Shown here: one piece after another, positions 36,422 through 46,777 of the stretch | How the letters are laid out: each line of letters opens with the position of its first letter | Numbering within the stretch: the first letter of the stretch is position 1 | Assembly (NCBI RefSeq): GCF_030815985.1 | Contig: NZ_JAUSXM010000001.1 | Location: forward strand, 806,001 to 870,000 | DNA from: Paenibacillus sp. W2I17 | GTDB taxonomy: Bacteria; Bacillota; Bacilli; Paenibacillales; Paenibacillaceae | Length of the DNA: 64,000 nt | Reading direction: 5' to 3' | Program-made: the position numbers and the translations under genes | Notes under the pieces: model-generated | Told to the model about the DNA's origin: nothing | Seen by the model: the letters and a program-made list of their open reading frames with translations, nothing else | The model's database searches: none

Positions 36422-38873
36422 GCTGAGGTTCCTCCTTAAGACTGTTCTGCTTTATTGGAGGGCGAACCATAATGCCCCTGAGTTCACAACAATAACTTCC
36501 CTTCTCATTTTGAAACCAATTCGACGTTCGGTTCGGTAGTAATTCACTAAAGGTTACACTTTCCTCTGGAACCAGATGTTTAAGTAGTAGATCAACTAAA
36601 TAATAATTTTTAAAATGAATGTAGAACGGCTTTAGCTCGCCCTTCAGACGAACGAACACCTCATCAGGAAGCTGATACTTCTCCTTTAATATCCAAGCTT
36701 CGATAAACCGCTTATCCTCGTCCGCCGCCAAAACAGTATGCCACTCCTCGGTTGACATTGTCCAAGTTTCACGTTGCAGGACGATGTCACGAAACAGAAT
36801 ACGTGGTGTATGTGCAGGAAGCTTAAATTTGGGCACCACGACGTTCGGTTCGGAGAAAACTAGCGATACCAAATCATCTGGTTCTCCCATATGTGGAATG
36901 ATTCGCTCATGATGTATATCCCGAATCACTAGCTCTTCGTTCTCTTCTAGCACGTATAGTTGACTAAACGACAATACGTTATCTTTGTCTTTCCCCGAAT
37001 GACCCATGAGTGTAATACTTCGTTCAAATATTTCTAGAAAGAAGTTTTTTCCGGCTCTCTGCTTTAACACCACATTTACGATTTGCTTTCCGTTGGGTAA
37101 ACTCTCAATCGCCTGTGTGGCTTCTTTAATCCATTTATCTCGATTAGGATGATAATACAGCAGATTGCTCATCCCTTGTGTACCCCAATGAACTTCACCG
37201 ATAATCCACTGGAAATTCCCTTGATTAATCTCATCTATACTTTCGGCTTGAATCATGATATCTGGGGATGTGACACATACATATTGTTCTGCTTCTGGAA
37301 GCTCAATTACATGTTCCACCCATTCATCCTTTAATTCGATAACCTTACTTTGTTGCAGGTTTTCTTCGGTAATCCACTTTTGCAAGTGCTCAGAAGGAGA
37401 TTCACCCTGTAGCTCTAATTGAAATTTTTGCTGCTGTAGAGCAAGTAAAAACACTAAAAAAGGAACGTGTGGTGATCCTGAATCGTTGATTAGTTGTTTG
37501 AACAGATGTTTAGCTTGAGATTGTGCCAGCTTCTTTTTCTTATTCGCTAGTGTCCAGCCCCAATCTAATAAAGGAGATAAACGATGTTGTAAATCGTCCT
37601 TCGCTCGGTGGGATAGAGTGAAACTGGTCACATCACCTGCACATTCTTCACAATACAAACTGCGGTCCGCGTAATTTTCCCCCGATGAGTGATACGGATC
37701 CAGGCCTGTTAATTTTTTGAAAAGTGCCCCTGCTTCTTGAACGATCCTAACTTTGTTCTCTGCGTTCCCGTTACTGTACTCCGATTGCCATCTCTGAAAT
37801 TGTCCTAAATGTAACAGCCAGGTTTCTCTTAATGGACTCTCGGGTAACTTTTCGACGAACAGGATCAAGTCCTCAAGTAAATGATGCGTGGATGGTGTTA
37901 ACCTGTACCCTCGAATGACCACACCTTTATGGATCAAAAGTTCCATTTGTTTTACTACAGAAGCTGAACAGTTACCTAAAAGTTCGTGCGCTGATTTCTG
38001 TCCATTACACTGCTGTAAAATGCTAATGATTTCCGGTTTGATTCCTATTTTTTTCCCGCTCTGAGGGTGCATAATCCCGGTATCGTCGAGATAAAAACTA
38101 TCATGCAAAGATAGTGGGAAGTAATCGTTCCACAGTTCTTCACGATTGATCTGATGAGATAGAGACTGGACCACCCAGTACGCAAGAAATGTACGTCGCT
38201 GAGTTGGGATCTGGCCTGTTCTTGTAAAACACAGATTTTCTTTTTGGTCTTTGAACAGTCCATAATTCAGTGGGCCAAAAAAACTGGTCGTATCATTTTT
38301 GAACAAAAAGCGCTGTAAGTAACTAATGTAAGCTCGTTCTTCATATCGCCTTCTGGAAGGTTTCATTGTATTTGTGTCTTTTTGAAGATACCTGTGCAGC
38401 GAATTCCATACTTCAGGATTGGAGTGAGCGATGGCTTCTTGGATGTCAGGTTGACTTAAGAGGGATCGTAGCTGAATTGTTTTACTGTTTTTCTCTTCTT
38501 GCAGAATGTTTAAGGTGTTCTCTTCTTCCATTACAAGTTCTGCTCTTTGTCTTTCGTATTCTTTAAGCCATGTGTCCCCCGGAGGCAGATGTTGAGGCCA
38601 CTCGAATGTTAATAAAGGAGCGTTTTTCAACATTCTTTTTTTCACTTTGTATAACTTTTTAAACACAGGATCTCCCTGAGGATAGATGTTATGTGCTGCA
38701 GTAACCCATTCATCAAATGTAGTGAGAAACCATTGTCTTTCTTTCTCTAATTTCTCTCTAAGCCGGGTTGTATGTTGAATTTTATTTATCGTCTCCGAAA
38801 ATAAAAGCGTGTCCATCAGATGTTGAGGAAATCCAGTGCTACGTACAATATAATCGGATAAAAAGGACCACAT
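36402..38873 (-). CDS. PEARL-like small LanB protein, copy C
   Basis: 823 residues. Motifs: IVRSTGFPQHLMDTL, YLQRFLFKNDTTSFFGP near 200, winged-helix-like segment with ASVVKQMELLIHKG, NYADRSLYCEECAG, TSPDIMIQAE, IIGEVHWG, PAHTPRILFRDIVLQRETW and FKNYYLVDLLL...CCELRG. The ATG at 38873 has GAGGTG nine bases upstream; a GTG four codons earlier overlaps that site and is less likely. It follows the FAD oxidase gene with eight bases between stop and start, so the oxidase and this ligase are probably made together. Confidence 0.8.
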   Translation of the reverse strand: MWSFLSDYIVRSTGFPQHLMDTLLFSETINKIQHTTRLREKLEKERQWFLTTFDEWVTAAHNIYPQGDPVFKKLYKVKKRMLKNAPLLTFEWPQHLPPGDTWLKEYERQRAELVMEEENTLNILQEEKNSKTIQLRSLLSQPDIQEAIAHSNPEVWNSLHRYLQKDTNTMKPSRRRYEERAYISYLQRFLFKNDTTSFFGPLNYGLFKDQKENLCFTRTGQIPTQRRTFLAYWVVQSLSHQINREELWNDYFPLSLHDSFYLDDTGIMHPQSGKKIGIKPEIISILQQCNGQKSAHELLGNCSASVVKQMELLIHKGVVIRGYRLTPSTHHLLEDLILFVEKLPESPLRETWLLHLGQFQRWQSEYSNGNAENKVRIVQEAGALFKKLTGLDPYHSSGENYADRSLYCEECAGDVTSFTLSHRAKDDLQHRLSPLLDWGWTLANKKKKLAQSQAKHLFKQLINDSGSPHVPFLVFLLALQQQKFQLELQGESPSEHLQKWITEENLQQSKVIELKDEWVEHVIELPEAEQYVCVTSPDIMIQAESIDEINQGNFQWIIGEVHWGTQGMSNLLYYHPNRDKWIKEATQAIESLPNGKQIVNVVLKQRAGKNFFLEIFERSITLMGHSGKDKDNVLSFSQLYVLEENEELVIRDIHHERIIPHMGEPDDLVSLVFSEPNVVVPKFKLPAHTPRILFRDIVLQRETWTMSTEEWHTVLAADEDKRFIEAWILKEKYQLPDEVFVRLKGELKPFYIHFKNYYLVDLLLKHLVPEESVTFSELLPNRTSNWFQNEKGSYCCELRGIMVRPPIKQNSLKEEPQHAVIQS

Positions 38874-38881
38874 CGTCGATC

Positions 38882-40012
38882 TCACCTCATTCCTACTGCT
38901 GCAAACCGCTCGAAGCAGAACGCCTTCAGCAGATGGGGAGTTTTGTTATTTTCCAGTTCTTGCGCAACTAAATGTCCCGTTAAACCACTGAGCAGGACTC
39001 CGTGTCGAGTGTGACCTGTCGCTAAATAAAATCCTTCCCATCCAGGAACAACACCGATGATCGGTTGTCCATCTGAGGTAGCAGGACGAAGGCCAGCCCA
39101 TAATTCCTGTATTTCGCATTGTTTAAGTTCCGGTACATAGTCAAATAAGGGGAGCAATTGTTCAAGCCCTTTTGGCGTAATGGCTTTGTTGAATTTTTCT
39201 CTCTCGTTGGTTGCTCCTAACACAATGGTGCCATTTGGCTTTGAGAGTATATAGCCTTTAGAAGTGTTAATCATGACGTTCAGATCGACATCTCCCTGTT
39301 TTAAAACCATAATCTGTCCTTTCAAAGGATACACAGGAAGCTTTAATTTAGCCCATCTTGCGAGTAAACCAGACCAAGCTCCTGCAGCTAATACGGTAGT
39401 TTTAGCTCGGATCTGATCCCCGTGATTCGTTAATATTCCGTACAGACGTTGATTCTGTTGAATCAGTTGAACGGCTTCGGTCTGTTCTTTGATCGCTACA
39501 CCTAACGTCCTCGCCATTTTTGCTAAGGCATGAGAAAATTGTACCGGGTCTAAATGGTACTCCCCTGGACTATGAACGGCCATTTGAATATGGGTAGACA
39601 GCAAAGGCTCAATCTCTCTAGCTTTTTCTGCACTCAATATAGTTGTCTTAGAATTAGCTGCGGATTGAATTTGAAAGGTCTCTTCGAGAACCACGGTCTC
39701 TTCTTGATTTATTGAAAGTCGCATTAAGTCCTGTTGAACAAGTCCACTACTGATCTGTGTTTTGCTGTGTAGTTCTGGAATCCAATGGAGAAGATATTGG
39801 AGTGCTTCTCTGGATAACTTGGAGTAAGGATGTTCCTCACTTGATCCTTCTGAGACCGTGGTTAATAAGCCAGCACGACCTCCTGATGCCTCCTGACCAA
39901 GTTTTCCTTTCTCTACGATGACTACTTTGGCTCCCTTTTGCGCTGCATGGATAGCAATAGACAGGCCAATGACCCCGCCTCCTATTACACATATATCAAA
40001 GCTCTCTCTCAT
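38882..40012 (-). CDS. FAD-dependent amino-acid oxidase-like protein (ThiO/DadA type)
   Basis: 376 residues of the DAO family. The Rossmann FAD motif reads VIGGGVIGLSIAIHAA at 9-24, EKGKLGQEASGGRAG at 34-48, with the C-terminal flavin site GLRPATSDGQPIIG and ATGHTRHGVLLSG near 340. Close in layout to glycine oxidase ThiO, which oxidises a free amine to an imine with oxygen. In this operon it may oxidise an added amino acid on the scaffold or the released product. It sits between copies B and C of the PEARL-like genes with short gaps. ATG at 40012 after an AGGAGG site. Confidence 0.85.
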   Translation of the reverse strand: MRESFDICVIGGGVIGLSIAIHAAQKGAKVVIVEKGKLGQEASGGRAGLLTTVSEGSSEEHPYSKLSREALQYLLHWIPELHSKTQISSGLVQQDLMRLSINQEETVVLEETFQIQSAANSKTTILSAEKAREIEPLLSTHIQMAVHSPGEYHLDPVQFSHALAKMARTLGVAIKEQTEAVQLIQQNQRLYGILTNHGDQIRAKTTVLAAGAWSGLLARWAKLKLPVYPLKGQIMVLKQGDVDLNVMINTSKGYILSKPNGTIVLGATNEREKFNKAITPKGLEQLLPLFDYVPELKQCEIQELWAGLRPATSDGQPIIGVVPGWEGFYLATGHTRHGVLLSGLTGHLVAQELENNKTPHLLKAFCFERFAAVGMR

Positions 40013-40041
40013 AAGTTCCTCCTAACATAAACGTCATGCTG

Positions 40042-42501
40042 CTAGGTCAGATTCTCATATATGACACTGAAACGGAATTCAGAAGTATACTTACTTTCAT
40101 GACGTTCAAACCATAGCTCATCCGCTGCGGGCAACATCTCCGATATAACTAAGATTTCGTTTTTCTTTAGGAGCTGGATCAGCAATTCCAAGGTGAAAAA
40201 GTTTTCAAAGTCAACGAAGATGGGTTTAGGTTCGTTATCTCCCCTTACATATACACACCGAGGCATAGAATACTGCTTTTTGAACGCAATGGCCCATTCG
40301 ATAAGCAACCATTCGTTGATGTCTTTGTCACTAGCACTCGCTAAAATCTCTTTACTGTTTAGTTTCCAGCGTTCACGCTGAAAAACAACTCCGTTTATCT
40401 CGATTCGTGGCGTATGTTCACCCATTTGAATAGAAAACGATTTGACGCAAGGAAAACTAAATATCTGATTCAGAGGTTCAACATCCGTCTCTAAGTCCAT
40501 GATCTTTTTATGCCCGGCCTCTAAAATGTAAAAACGCTGATCATATACTAGATCTAACTCAGAAACCACTCTTACTTCTCCACGGGATTTCATTGAGCGC
40601 CCTAAGTTTTCTACAGTTATGCCTCCGCTAAGTTCGGGTCTAAAGGTTTTCCCAGGTGCTCTTGGTCCGACATGTTCGAGCCAAAGGGACTGTAAGCCTT
40701 CACCTAAATGATGATAGATCTCCGTATTTAGGTGATTTCTTTCAGGATAAACGGAGTCTAACACACTCCATACCTGAATGCCGCTGTGAACCTCTCCTAA
40801 TACCAGTTGATAATCCCCCTGATTTATTGCTTCAGCATGGGGCGCTGCGATCATTAAATCCGGACTGAATAAAGCCAACTCTGTTGTAGGATATTGAGAA
40901 CAAAAAGATTCAATCTCTTCTTCTGTAAGACTAATTTTCCCTCTATCAAGCGAACAGGCTTGAAGTGTTGTGATCAGCTTATGATCAAATGCCTGAAGTG
41001 CTTTATTTACATACTCCAGTGCATCTTCTTTACATTTTTGCATGTGCAGAGCAAAGGATAAAAAATTAGGGTTCTTCTCAAATTTTTGATATTCCTCATA
41101 GGCAAACTGTGTGAATGCCTGGTGTTCAACAGCAGCACGGCAAGTCAATAATCGAAAAATTGGGGTTAATTGCTCTTTCCATTTGTCCTTTACTTCCTGG
41201 CCAATCAGACAAGTGGAGACATCTCCGTGTGCCTCTTCATATACGATCATTCTGTCGCTATAATGCTTTCCCTGATCTTTCCTAGAAGATAATCCAATAT
41301 GTTTTTCGAAGGATGTTTCAAGAGACTTTAACAGCTTGCGGCGTTGTTCAAAGCTGCTGCTTTGATTCCATTCCTTTAAAAGGGTAGACCATTCATCAGC
41401 AATTTCTTGCCAGGTTGCCTTTGACGCACAGTCCTTTGGTAGCTGACTGGTCCACTCTTTTAGCTCGTGAAACGTTTCAAATACCGAAGTTGGAAAATCA
41501 ACTTCCAGTACAAGTACGCGTTTTTCTTTTAATTTCAAAATTCGTGATAGACATTCGGTTATGGGTAAATTCAGAGCATGTGCGATTTCAATAACGTTCT
41601 TTAACCCATTACTTTCTTCAATAATTTGATGATATACATCCGGAAGCCGGATCAATTTGTTATTTGCTGCTTGTCTGAGCTGAGTATGTTCTCTTATAAG
41701 GAATGGGCTGAGTTTAGGTTTAAGATAAGGCTGTACATGTGAATCATGTGCAATTTTGTCGGCTAGGCTTTGTACTGCCCAGTAAGCAAGAAATAATTGA
41801 CGCTTTATTTTACCGTTAATACGGATCTCCAGTTGGCCAGGCTGAAATGTAAACACGCCGTAGTTAGCAGGGCCATAGAAACTGGCTGTTTCATTCTTGG
41901 AAGTGAATCGCTGTAAATATTTCGCTGCCATCTTTTCCTTTTTTCGTTGCTTATGTGTGCGAGATGAATCCAACTCATTTGTTAGAAACAAGTTTAATCC
42001 ATTCTCATATGCATTTGGAGATGAAAGGTAGGTCGCTTCTTGAAGATTTACATTTTCAATAAAGATTTGCTGCAAATGTCTCCTGTTTCTCATTAACTCG
42101 TCTTCAAATACCGTGTTTATTTGTTTGTATATTTCCTTTAATGTATTGATTCTTTCCTTTGCTTCTATGAGCTGATGATCGTCTATTCTGCTTAGTAATT
42201 CACGACTCCCCTCACCCTCTGGCCATGTATAAAGATCCAGTTGGCGATGCAGTCTCTTTCTTTGTCGATTCGTTAATTCAGGCATGCTACTTAGTGCGAT
42301 TTTAAAATCCTCTAGTGCTTCTTTACACTTGACTTCATGCTTTTTCTTTTCATAAATCAACTCTGATGTTTTTAGAAAAGAAAGCTGTTGTAACCAGTGT
42401 AAGGGAAACCCTGCACTACGAAGAATAACATGCGGGAAGAAACGCCATTCGCCTTGGTCTAATTGTTTCCGTTGATTATCCGTTGTCATTTCTAACGTCA
42501 T
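40042..42501 (-). CDS. PEARL-like small LanB protein, copy B
   Basis: 819 residues. Motifs: VILRSAGFPLHWLQQL, YLQRFTSKNETASFYGP near 205, winged-helix segment ALNLPITECLSRILKLKEK, HYSDRMIVYEEAHG, FSPDLMIAAP, VLGEVHSG, GEHTPRIEINGVVFQRERW and FVDFENFF...SEFRFS. The second copy in transcription order. ATG at 42501 follows AGGAGGTGCAACA. It lies 11 bases after the MFS exporter gene and 29 before the FAD oxidase gene. All common motifs are intact. Confidence 0.8.
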   Translation of the reverse strand: MTLEMTTDNQRKQLDQGEWRFFPHVILRSAGFPLHWLQQLSFLKTSELIYEKKKHEVKCKEALEDFKIALSSMPELTNRQRKRLHRQLDLYTWPEGEGSRELLSRIDDHQLIEAKERINTLKEIYKQINTVFEDELMRNRRHLQQIFIENVNLQEATYLSSPNAYENGLNLFLTNELDSSRTHKQRKKEKMAAKYLQRFTSKNETASFYGPANYGVFTFQPGQLEIRINGKIKRQLFLAYWAVQSLADKIAHDSHVQPYLKPKLSPFLIREHTQLRQAANNKLIRLPDVYHQIIEESNGLKNVIEIAHALNLPITECLSRILKLKEKRVLVLEVDFPTSVFETFHELKEWTSQLPKDCASKATWQEIADEWSTLLKEWNQSSSFEQRRKLLKSLETSFEKHIGLSSRKDQGKHYSDRMIVYEEAHGDVSTCLIGQEVKDKWKEQLTPIFRLLTCRAAVEHQAFTQFAYEEYQKFEKNPNFLSFALHMQKCKEDALEYVNKALQAFDHKLITTLQACSLDRGKISLTEEEIESFCSQYPTTELALFSPDLMIAAPHAEAINQGDYQLVLGEVHSGIQVWSVLDSVYPERNHLNTEIYHHLGEGLQSLWLEHVGPRAPGKTFRPELSGGITVENLGRSMKSRGEVRVVSELDLVYDQRFYILEAGHKKIMDLETDVEPLNQIFSFPCVKSFSIQMGEHTPRIEINGVVFQRERWKLNSKEILASASDKDINEWLLIEWAIAFKKQYSMPRCVYVRGDNEPKPIFVDFENFFTLELLIQLLKKNEILVISEMLPAADELWFERHESKYTSEFRFSVIYENLT

Positions 42502-42512
42502 TGTTGCACCTC

Positions 42513-43766
42513 CTAATTACTGATGTTCTTCGCGATGCTCTCTGGTTGTTGGATGTTGTCTTGCGTGTATTTCAGCCTGATTCGAGCAAAGATCAACATT
42601 CCGATCGCCAGAAGTCCTACGATTAAACCGGAAGTTGCATAGACCATAGTAGGGGTAAAAGCCCCAAACAAATATCCAAATAACGCATAGGCCATGAATT
42701 CTCCAATCCAGATGGTTACCGTATGAAATCCAAAAACCTTACCTAAATGTTCATCTGCCACTCTTTGTTGTACTAAAGTAACTAAGGGTACATCAACGAA
42801 GGGTTGAGTTAAACCAACCATGAACAACAGAATGAGAGGAAGCCATATGGAATCACTAAATGGCATGAAAAGAAATGCGATTCCGCCGCCTAACCAAGCG
42901 AGCATCATTGTACGATATTTGTTTTTAATCGCAAGACGAGCCAGAATAATTCCTGCAACGAGGTATCCAAATCCATCAGCACTCGAAAGAACACCAAAAC
43001 CTGACGAGTCTAATCCAATTTCGTTCGAAACCATCAGATTACCTAGGTGGGCAATCCCTCGACCGAAACATGTAAACGCAGCAAACGTGATAAAAATGGA
43101 GAAGATAAGTCGATCCTGAGAAACCAGTTTTAATCCGACACCTAGTTCTTTAAAGAGATTTTTGTTTTTATGCTCGACCTTCACTTGCTTAATCTGCACA
43201 GGCATAAGTAAAAAAACGGAAATAACAAATAGGATCGCGTTCATAATCATAATTTGACCGGTACTAAGTAAGGTTAATGAGAATCCAGCAAATAACGGTC
43301 CAATCAGCCAAAAGCCCATTCTTACACTGTTGGTGATAGAGTTGGCTTTCATTAATTGCTCTTTATGAACGATACCTGGCATGGCTGCTCTGTAAGCGGT
43401 CATTGCAAATAAACGCAAGAAACCCAATATGAACGAAGCCAGCATAAAAATGATTTCATTTAAGAGACTAGAAAAGGCTAAGAGTCCCATCACAACCATG
43501 AGGACTGCTCTTATTGCATTACAAAACATCACAATTTTCTTGCGGTTAAACCGATCCGTTGCGACTCCAGCAACCATTCCAAAAATAATTTGTGGGATCG
43601 TCGTAAGAATCAAGGTTAAAGCCAGGAGTGTAGTTGAATTGGACTCTTTCCAAATGGTCCATGTAATTAGAATTGTTGAGAAACTTTCCGCTATTGGCGA
43701 AACAATTTGGGCGGATACCCAAAAATTAAAACTTCTATTTTTACGTAAAGGTATGATTTCTGACAA
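42513..43766 (-). CDS. MFS transporter, likely product exporter
   Basis: 417 residues with about twelve membrane segments and the MFS loop motif GVATDRFNRKKIV between segments 2 and 3. It resembles the drug-efflux/enterobactin-exporter-like (MFS_3) group. The TTG at 43766 is chosen for the GGGAGG eight bases upstream; a longer frame begins at 43790 within the previous gene. Position inside the biosynthetic operon suggests export of the product and self-protection of the producer. Confidence 0.8.
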   Translation of the reverse strand: MSEIIPLRKNRSFNFWVSAQIVSPIAESFSTILITWTIWKESNSTTLLALTLILTTIPQIIFGMVAGVATDRFNRKKIVMFCNAIRAVLMVVMGLLAFSSLLNEIIFMLASFILGFLRLFAMTAYRAAMPGIVHKEQLMKANSITNSVRMGFWLIGPLFAGFSLTLLSTGQIMIMNAILFVISVFLLMPVQIKQVKVEHKNKNLFKELGVGLKLVSQDRLIFSIFITFAAFTCFGRGIAHLGNLMVSNEIGLDSSGFGVLSSADGFGYLVAGIILARLAIKNKYRTMMLAWLGGGIAFLFMPFSDSIWLPLILLFMVGLTQPFVDVPLVTLVQQRVADEHLGKVFGFHTVTIWIGEFMAYALFGYLFGAFTPTMVYATSGLIVGLLAIGMLIFARIRLKYTQDNIQQPESIAKNISN

Positions 43767-43780
43767 ATGAGGTTCCTCCC

Positions 43781-45514
43781 TTAAAACCAAAAATGATGAA
43801 AAGGATAAAAAAATCTTGAATTCGGTTTCGGGATGATTTGGTAAACTTCAATCTCCCCTCTTTCGATTTGTTCTAATTGTTCTTTTCTAATCCTCAATTC
43901 AGAAGGAGATAAACTCTCATCTCGTCTGATTGGTGATTCCGATGGCTCTTCTGATACACCAATCATTTGGTGGACTGCATATAAAGCTGTAGATACACTT
44001 ATCAACTCAGGCAGGAGATGAATTTTTTTGCATAGATCTGTGCTTCTTTGTAGCCATAATGCTGCTCGATCCATCTCCTTTGACTGAAGTAATATATATG
44101 CTGTACTTCTGGCAATCCATTCTTGCATATAAGGGTCAGATATTCGGTTACAAGCTTCGTACGCTTTGTCTAACCAACTTAGCGCTATTTGAAGTTCACC
44201 TTTTTTTCCAGCTAGAAATCCAATACGGAACCAATGTGCAACTAAAAAACTGTCGTCCTGGCCTGCGTTTTTCTGGATAAATATCTGCTGTGTCTGTATT
44301 GCTGCATCTATTTTTCCAATGGCTTCATAAAGGTAGCTTGAGTTCTGAGCATATGCAGATGAAAGCAGAACCGTATCCTCCTTCCCTAGTTGCTTAATGT
44401 ATACCTTAACTTGTTGTAAGGATTTCGCTGCCTGGGGCAGTTGTTGAAGCCTGTAATAAGTTAAAGCTTTTACATTATGTAACCAAGCCATCTCTCTGAC
44501 CGCCGATTCATCATTTATTCCACTCAGAAACGTCATCCCTTGATCTACAACGTGAATTGCTTCTTCAGGACGTTTAATATGATTCGCTAATAACAATGCA
44601 TAGTAGATCGATGCTCTTGCACGAATACTGCTGGAGTATTTATTAGTTTGAATGATTTTTTGCAGTGTTGATTCTGCTGCAGAGAGCTGTCTCTCGAATA
44701 GGTACGCACGCATAACAAGAAATAAAAGCTCTGCCTCTTCTTCATCCTTGCATACCTTAGTAAGCAATTGGTTTGCGTGTGCCAATACTGAGTAGCCGTC
44801 ACACCAAACAACTGCTTTTTCTAAAGGTGTTTTTAATAGTTGGAAACGTTCATTGCTTAATCTGGTCTTGTCCGTTTGATTTAAGTGGTCTACACCTAAT
44901 GATTTATAAAAATCCCGTACACGAATATGAATGAGTTGATTTGCATCTAGATCTTTAGATGAGATGTGTTCTTGGTAGAAGTAATACGTATCTATAGCAA
45001 TCGGAAGTTTTTTCGTCCGATAAATAAGTCGTTGCAAAAATATCAAACTTACCTTATCCAAGTAAGAGACATTTACTGGTAGAATCCAGGGGACTTGTAT
45101 TTCGGTTGTCTGCTCGCGAATCTCCAGTAAACAGCTCACCGTATCATTAGCTATACGAAGTATTTTCTCCATATTGGTTGAAAATTGCCGATCCATTGGG
45201 TGAGCTGGAAGGGGAGTTAACCAGCCTGTCTCATCCTCTTTAAGAGCCTGATGCAAAGCTTTGTAGGCATTTTGAATGGTAATTCTTTTTGCAATATAAG
45301 GATCAATTAAAACATCCCACACCTTATAAAGCAGCTTGGCCGGCAGATATGTGTCCTCTTTTAGCTCGATCAAGATGGACTTTCTTTCGTGTAAAGGAGG
45401 CAGCTCTTGATGCTCCCGGCCCGTAATACTCGGAGAAGCGGAAAACCACTGATGCTCTGCCCCCTGGTCTATCCAATTCAAAAGGTCGAGTTTATCGGAT
45501 TTCATTACCTTCAT
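43781..45514 (-). CDS. Large TPR protein, copy 3
   Basis: 577 residues, the most diverged of three paralogs. The N-terminal 200 residues keep the strand-helix spacing of the ATPase-like region (VPWILPVNVSYLDKVSLIFL) but neither Walker motif. TPR repeats run from about 215 to 500 (ASIYYALLLANHIKRPEEAI, LTYYRLQQLPQAAKSLQQ). The C-terminus PNSRFFYPFHHFW parallels the RPFYP tail of copy 2. ATG at 45514 follows GAGGTGAGATC, 12 bases after tldE. Possibly a scaffold that holds peptide, tRNA or ligases; no catalytic residues are visible. Confidence 0.65.
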   Translation of the reverse strand: MKVMKSDKLDLLNWIDQGAEHQWFSASPSITGREHQELPPLHERKSILIELKEDTYLPAKLLYKVWDVLIDPYIAKRITIQNAYKALHQALKEDETGWLTPLPAHPMDRQFSTNMEKILRIANDTVSCLLEIREQTTEIQVPWILPVNVSYLDKVSLIFLQRLIYRTKKLPIAIDTYYFYQEHISSKDLDANQLIHIRVRDFYKSLGVDHLNQTDKTRLSNERFQLLKTPLEKAVVWCDGYSVLAHANQLLTKVCKDEEEAELLFLVMRAYLFERQLSAAESTLQKIIQTNKYSSSIRARASIYYALLLANHIKRPEEAIHVVDQGMTFLSGINDESAVREMAWLHNVKALTYYRLQQLPQAAKSLQQVKVYIKQLGKEDTVLLSSAYAQNSSYLYEAIGKIDAAIQTQQIFIQKNAGQDDSFLVAHWFRIGFLAGKKGELQIALSWLDKAYEACNRISDPYMQEWIARSTAYILLQSKEMDRAALWLQRSTDLCKKIHLLPELISVSTALYAVHQMIGVSEEPSESPIRRDESLSPSELRIRKEQLEQIERGEIEVYQIIPKPNSRFFYPFHHFWF

Positions 45515-45526
45515 GATCTCACCTCT

Positions 45527-46777
45527 TTAATAGATTACAGATACGTTTTCTACATACAAAGATGGAGATATAAATCCTCTACCTGATGTATTGCTGTATC
45601 CATCCGTTGCAGGATCAATTGAACGTAACATCTGAAATAAAGGCGCTTCAATTTGGACTTGGGTTAATCTCTCTACCAAGGTGTTATTATGAATTCTCCA
45701 ACCTTCCGCTCCAAAAACGAGCTTGCCACCTCGAATATGTCCGCCGTAGCTGCGATTCAATAAGAAACTGGAAGGGTTTCTATTTATCAATTCTTCTGTT
45801 GAATGTGAGCCTTCCTCTACCTTCAGGTTCGTATATTGAATTTTAGGCATAGTCTGATAATCTTTACGAAACGCTCGGCCATTAGCCATCTGCTTATGCC
45901 TGGTTGAAGAAGAAAGTGAATGCAAGGCTTCGTTAAATACACCATTTTTAAGTAATGCAATGTCTTTACACAGGGCTCCTTCATCATCAAAACTTGAGCT
46001 TCTCAGCAGCTTAGGGAGGTGAGCGCAATCCGTTAATGTGAGTGCTGGACTTGCAATTCGTTTCCCTTGTTTCTGCCAAAGTACGGGTACATTCGTATCC
46101 ATATAGTCAGAAATAAAAAGGTTTCCGAGAGCTTTAAGCAGCTCTTCTGTTCCCTGCTCCGTTAATATGATGGATGAATGATTTACACTTCTTTTTGGGC
46201 GCTCTGCTTGAGTTTGCAGTTGACTATTTAACTCTCCACATAGTGACTGCCAATCTAAATCTGTCATGGAGCGAAAAGAGAATGTCGTACTGGCTCTATT
46301 GGATTTCCCTTGAACCAAAACAGAAACGGTATGTTGAGTCTCTCTTTTCTCGTGTTCTCTTCCCTCCGTATCTTGGTAAAAGGCCGTTTTCTCTTCCGTT
46401 TCGAAAAATAGGGTTGGGCTCACGATAAGATCAGCGATAGAAAATATCATTTCTTTTCCTTCACGCAGGATATGATCTACGGTATGGGTTGAGACGGGTT
46501 GGTAAATTTCCAAATGGGGTTGATATATATTCTTTGGATCTGACCGGTGTGGTACAACCCCTGAGACTCCTGTATCACAGCTCCACTGACTCCAATTTTG
46601 ACTTTTCACATTAGTATAATTGGATAAAGGACGAATACATGAATAGAATTGATCATCGTTCCACCTCCGTAACGATGCTCCGCATCCTTTTCTCTCCGAA
46701 TAAAGGGATTCCATTTCGGTCATGATCCATGATTTCTGACATAATTCTGTTCCATAATAATCCGCATATCTTCTCAT
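45527..46777 (-). CDS. tldE: TldE/PmbA-like protease subunit
   Basis: 416 residues, the non-zinc partner of a TldD/TldE heterodimer. It has the C-terminal PmbA/TldD layout (PALTLTDCAHLPKLLRSSS, FDDEGALCKDIALLKNGV, SSFLLNRSYGGHIRGGKL) and lacks HExxxH, as expected for the E subunit. ATGA overlap with tldD at 46774-46777 gives tight coupling. TldD/E hydrolyse unfolded peptides and mature microcin B17 and pearlin-type scaffolds. The sequence is diverged from the housekeeping pair, as usual for copies inside biosynthetic clusters. Confidence 0.8.
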   Translation of the reverse strand: MRRYADYYGTELCQKSWIMTEMESLYSERKGCGASLRRWNDDQFYSCIRPLSNYTNVKSQNWSQWSCDTGVSGVVPHRSDPKNIYQPHLEIYQPVSTHTVDHILREGKEMIFSIADLIVSPTLFFETEEKTAFYQDTEGREHEKRETQHTVSVLVQGKSNRASTTFSFRSMTDLDWQSLCGELNSQLQTQAERPKRSVNHSSIILTEQGTEELLKALGNLFISDYMDTNVPVLWQKQGKRIASPALTLTDCAHLPKLLRSSSFDDEGALCKDIALLKNGVFNEALHSLSSSTRHKQMANGRAFRKDYQTMPKIQYTNLKVEEGSHSTEELINRNPSSFLLNRSYGGHIRGGKLVFGAEGWRIHNNTLVERLTQVQIEAPLFQMLRSIDPATDGYSNTSGRGFISPSLYVENVSVIY

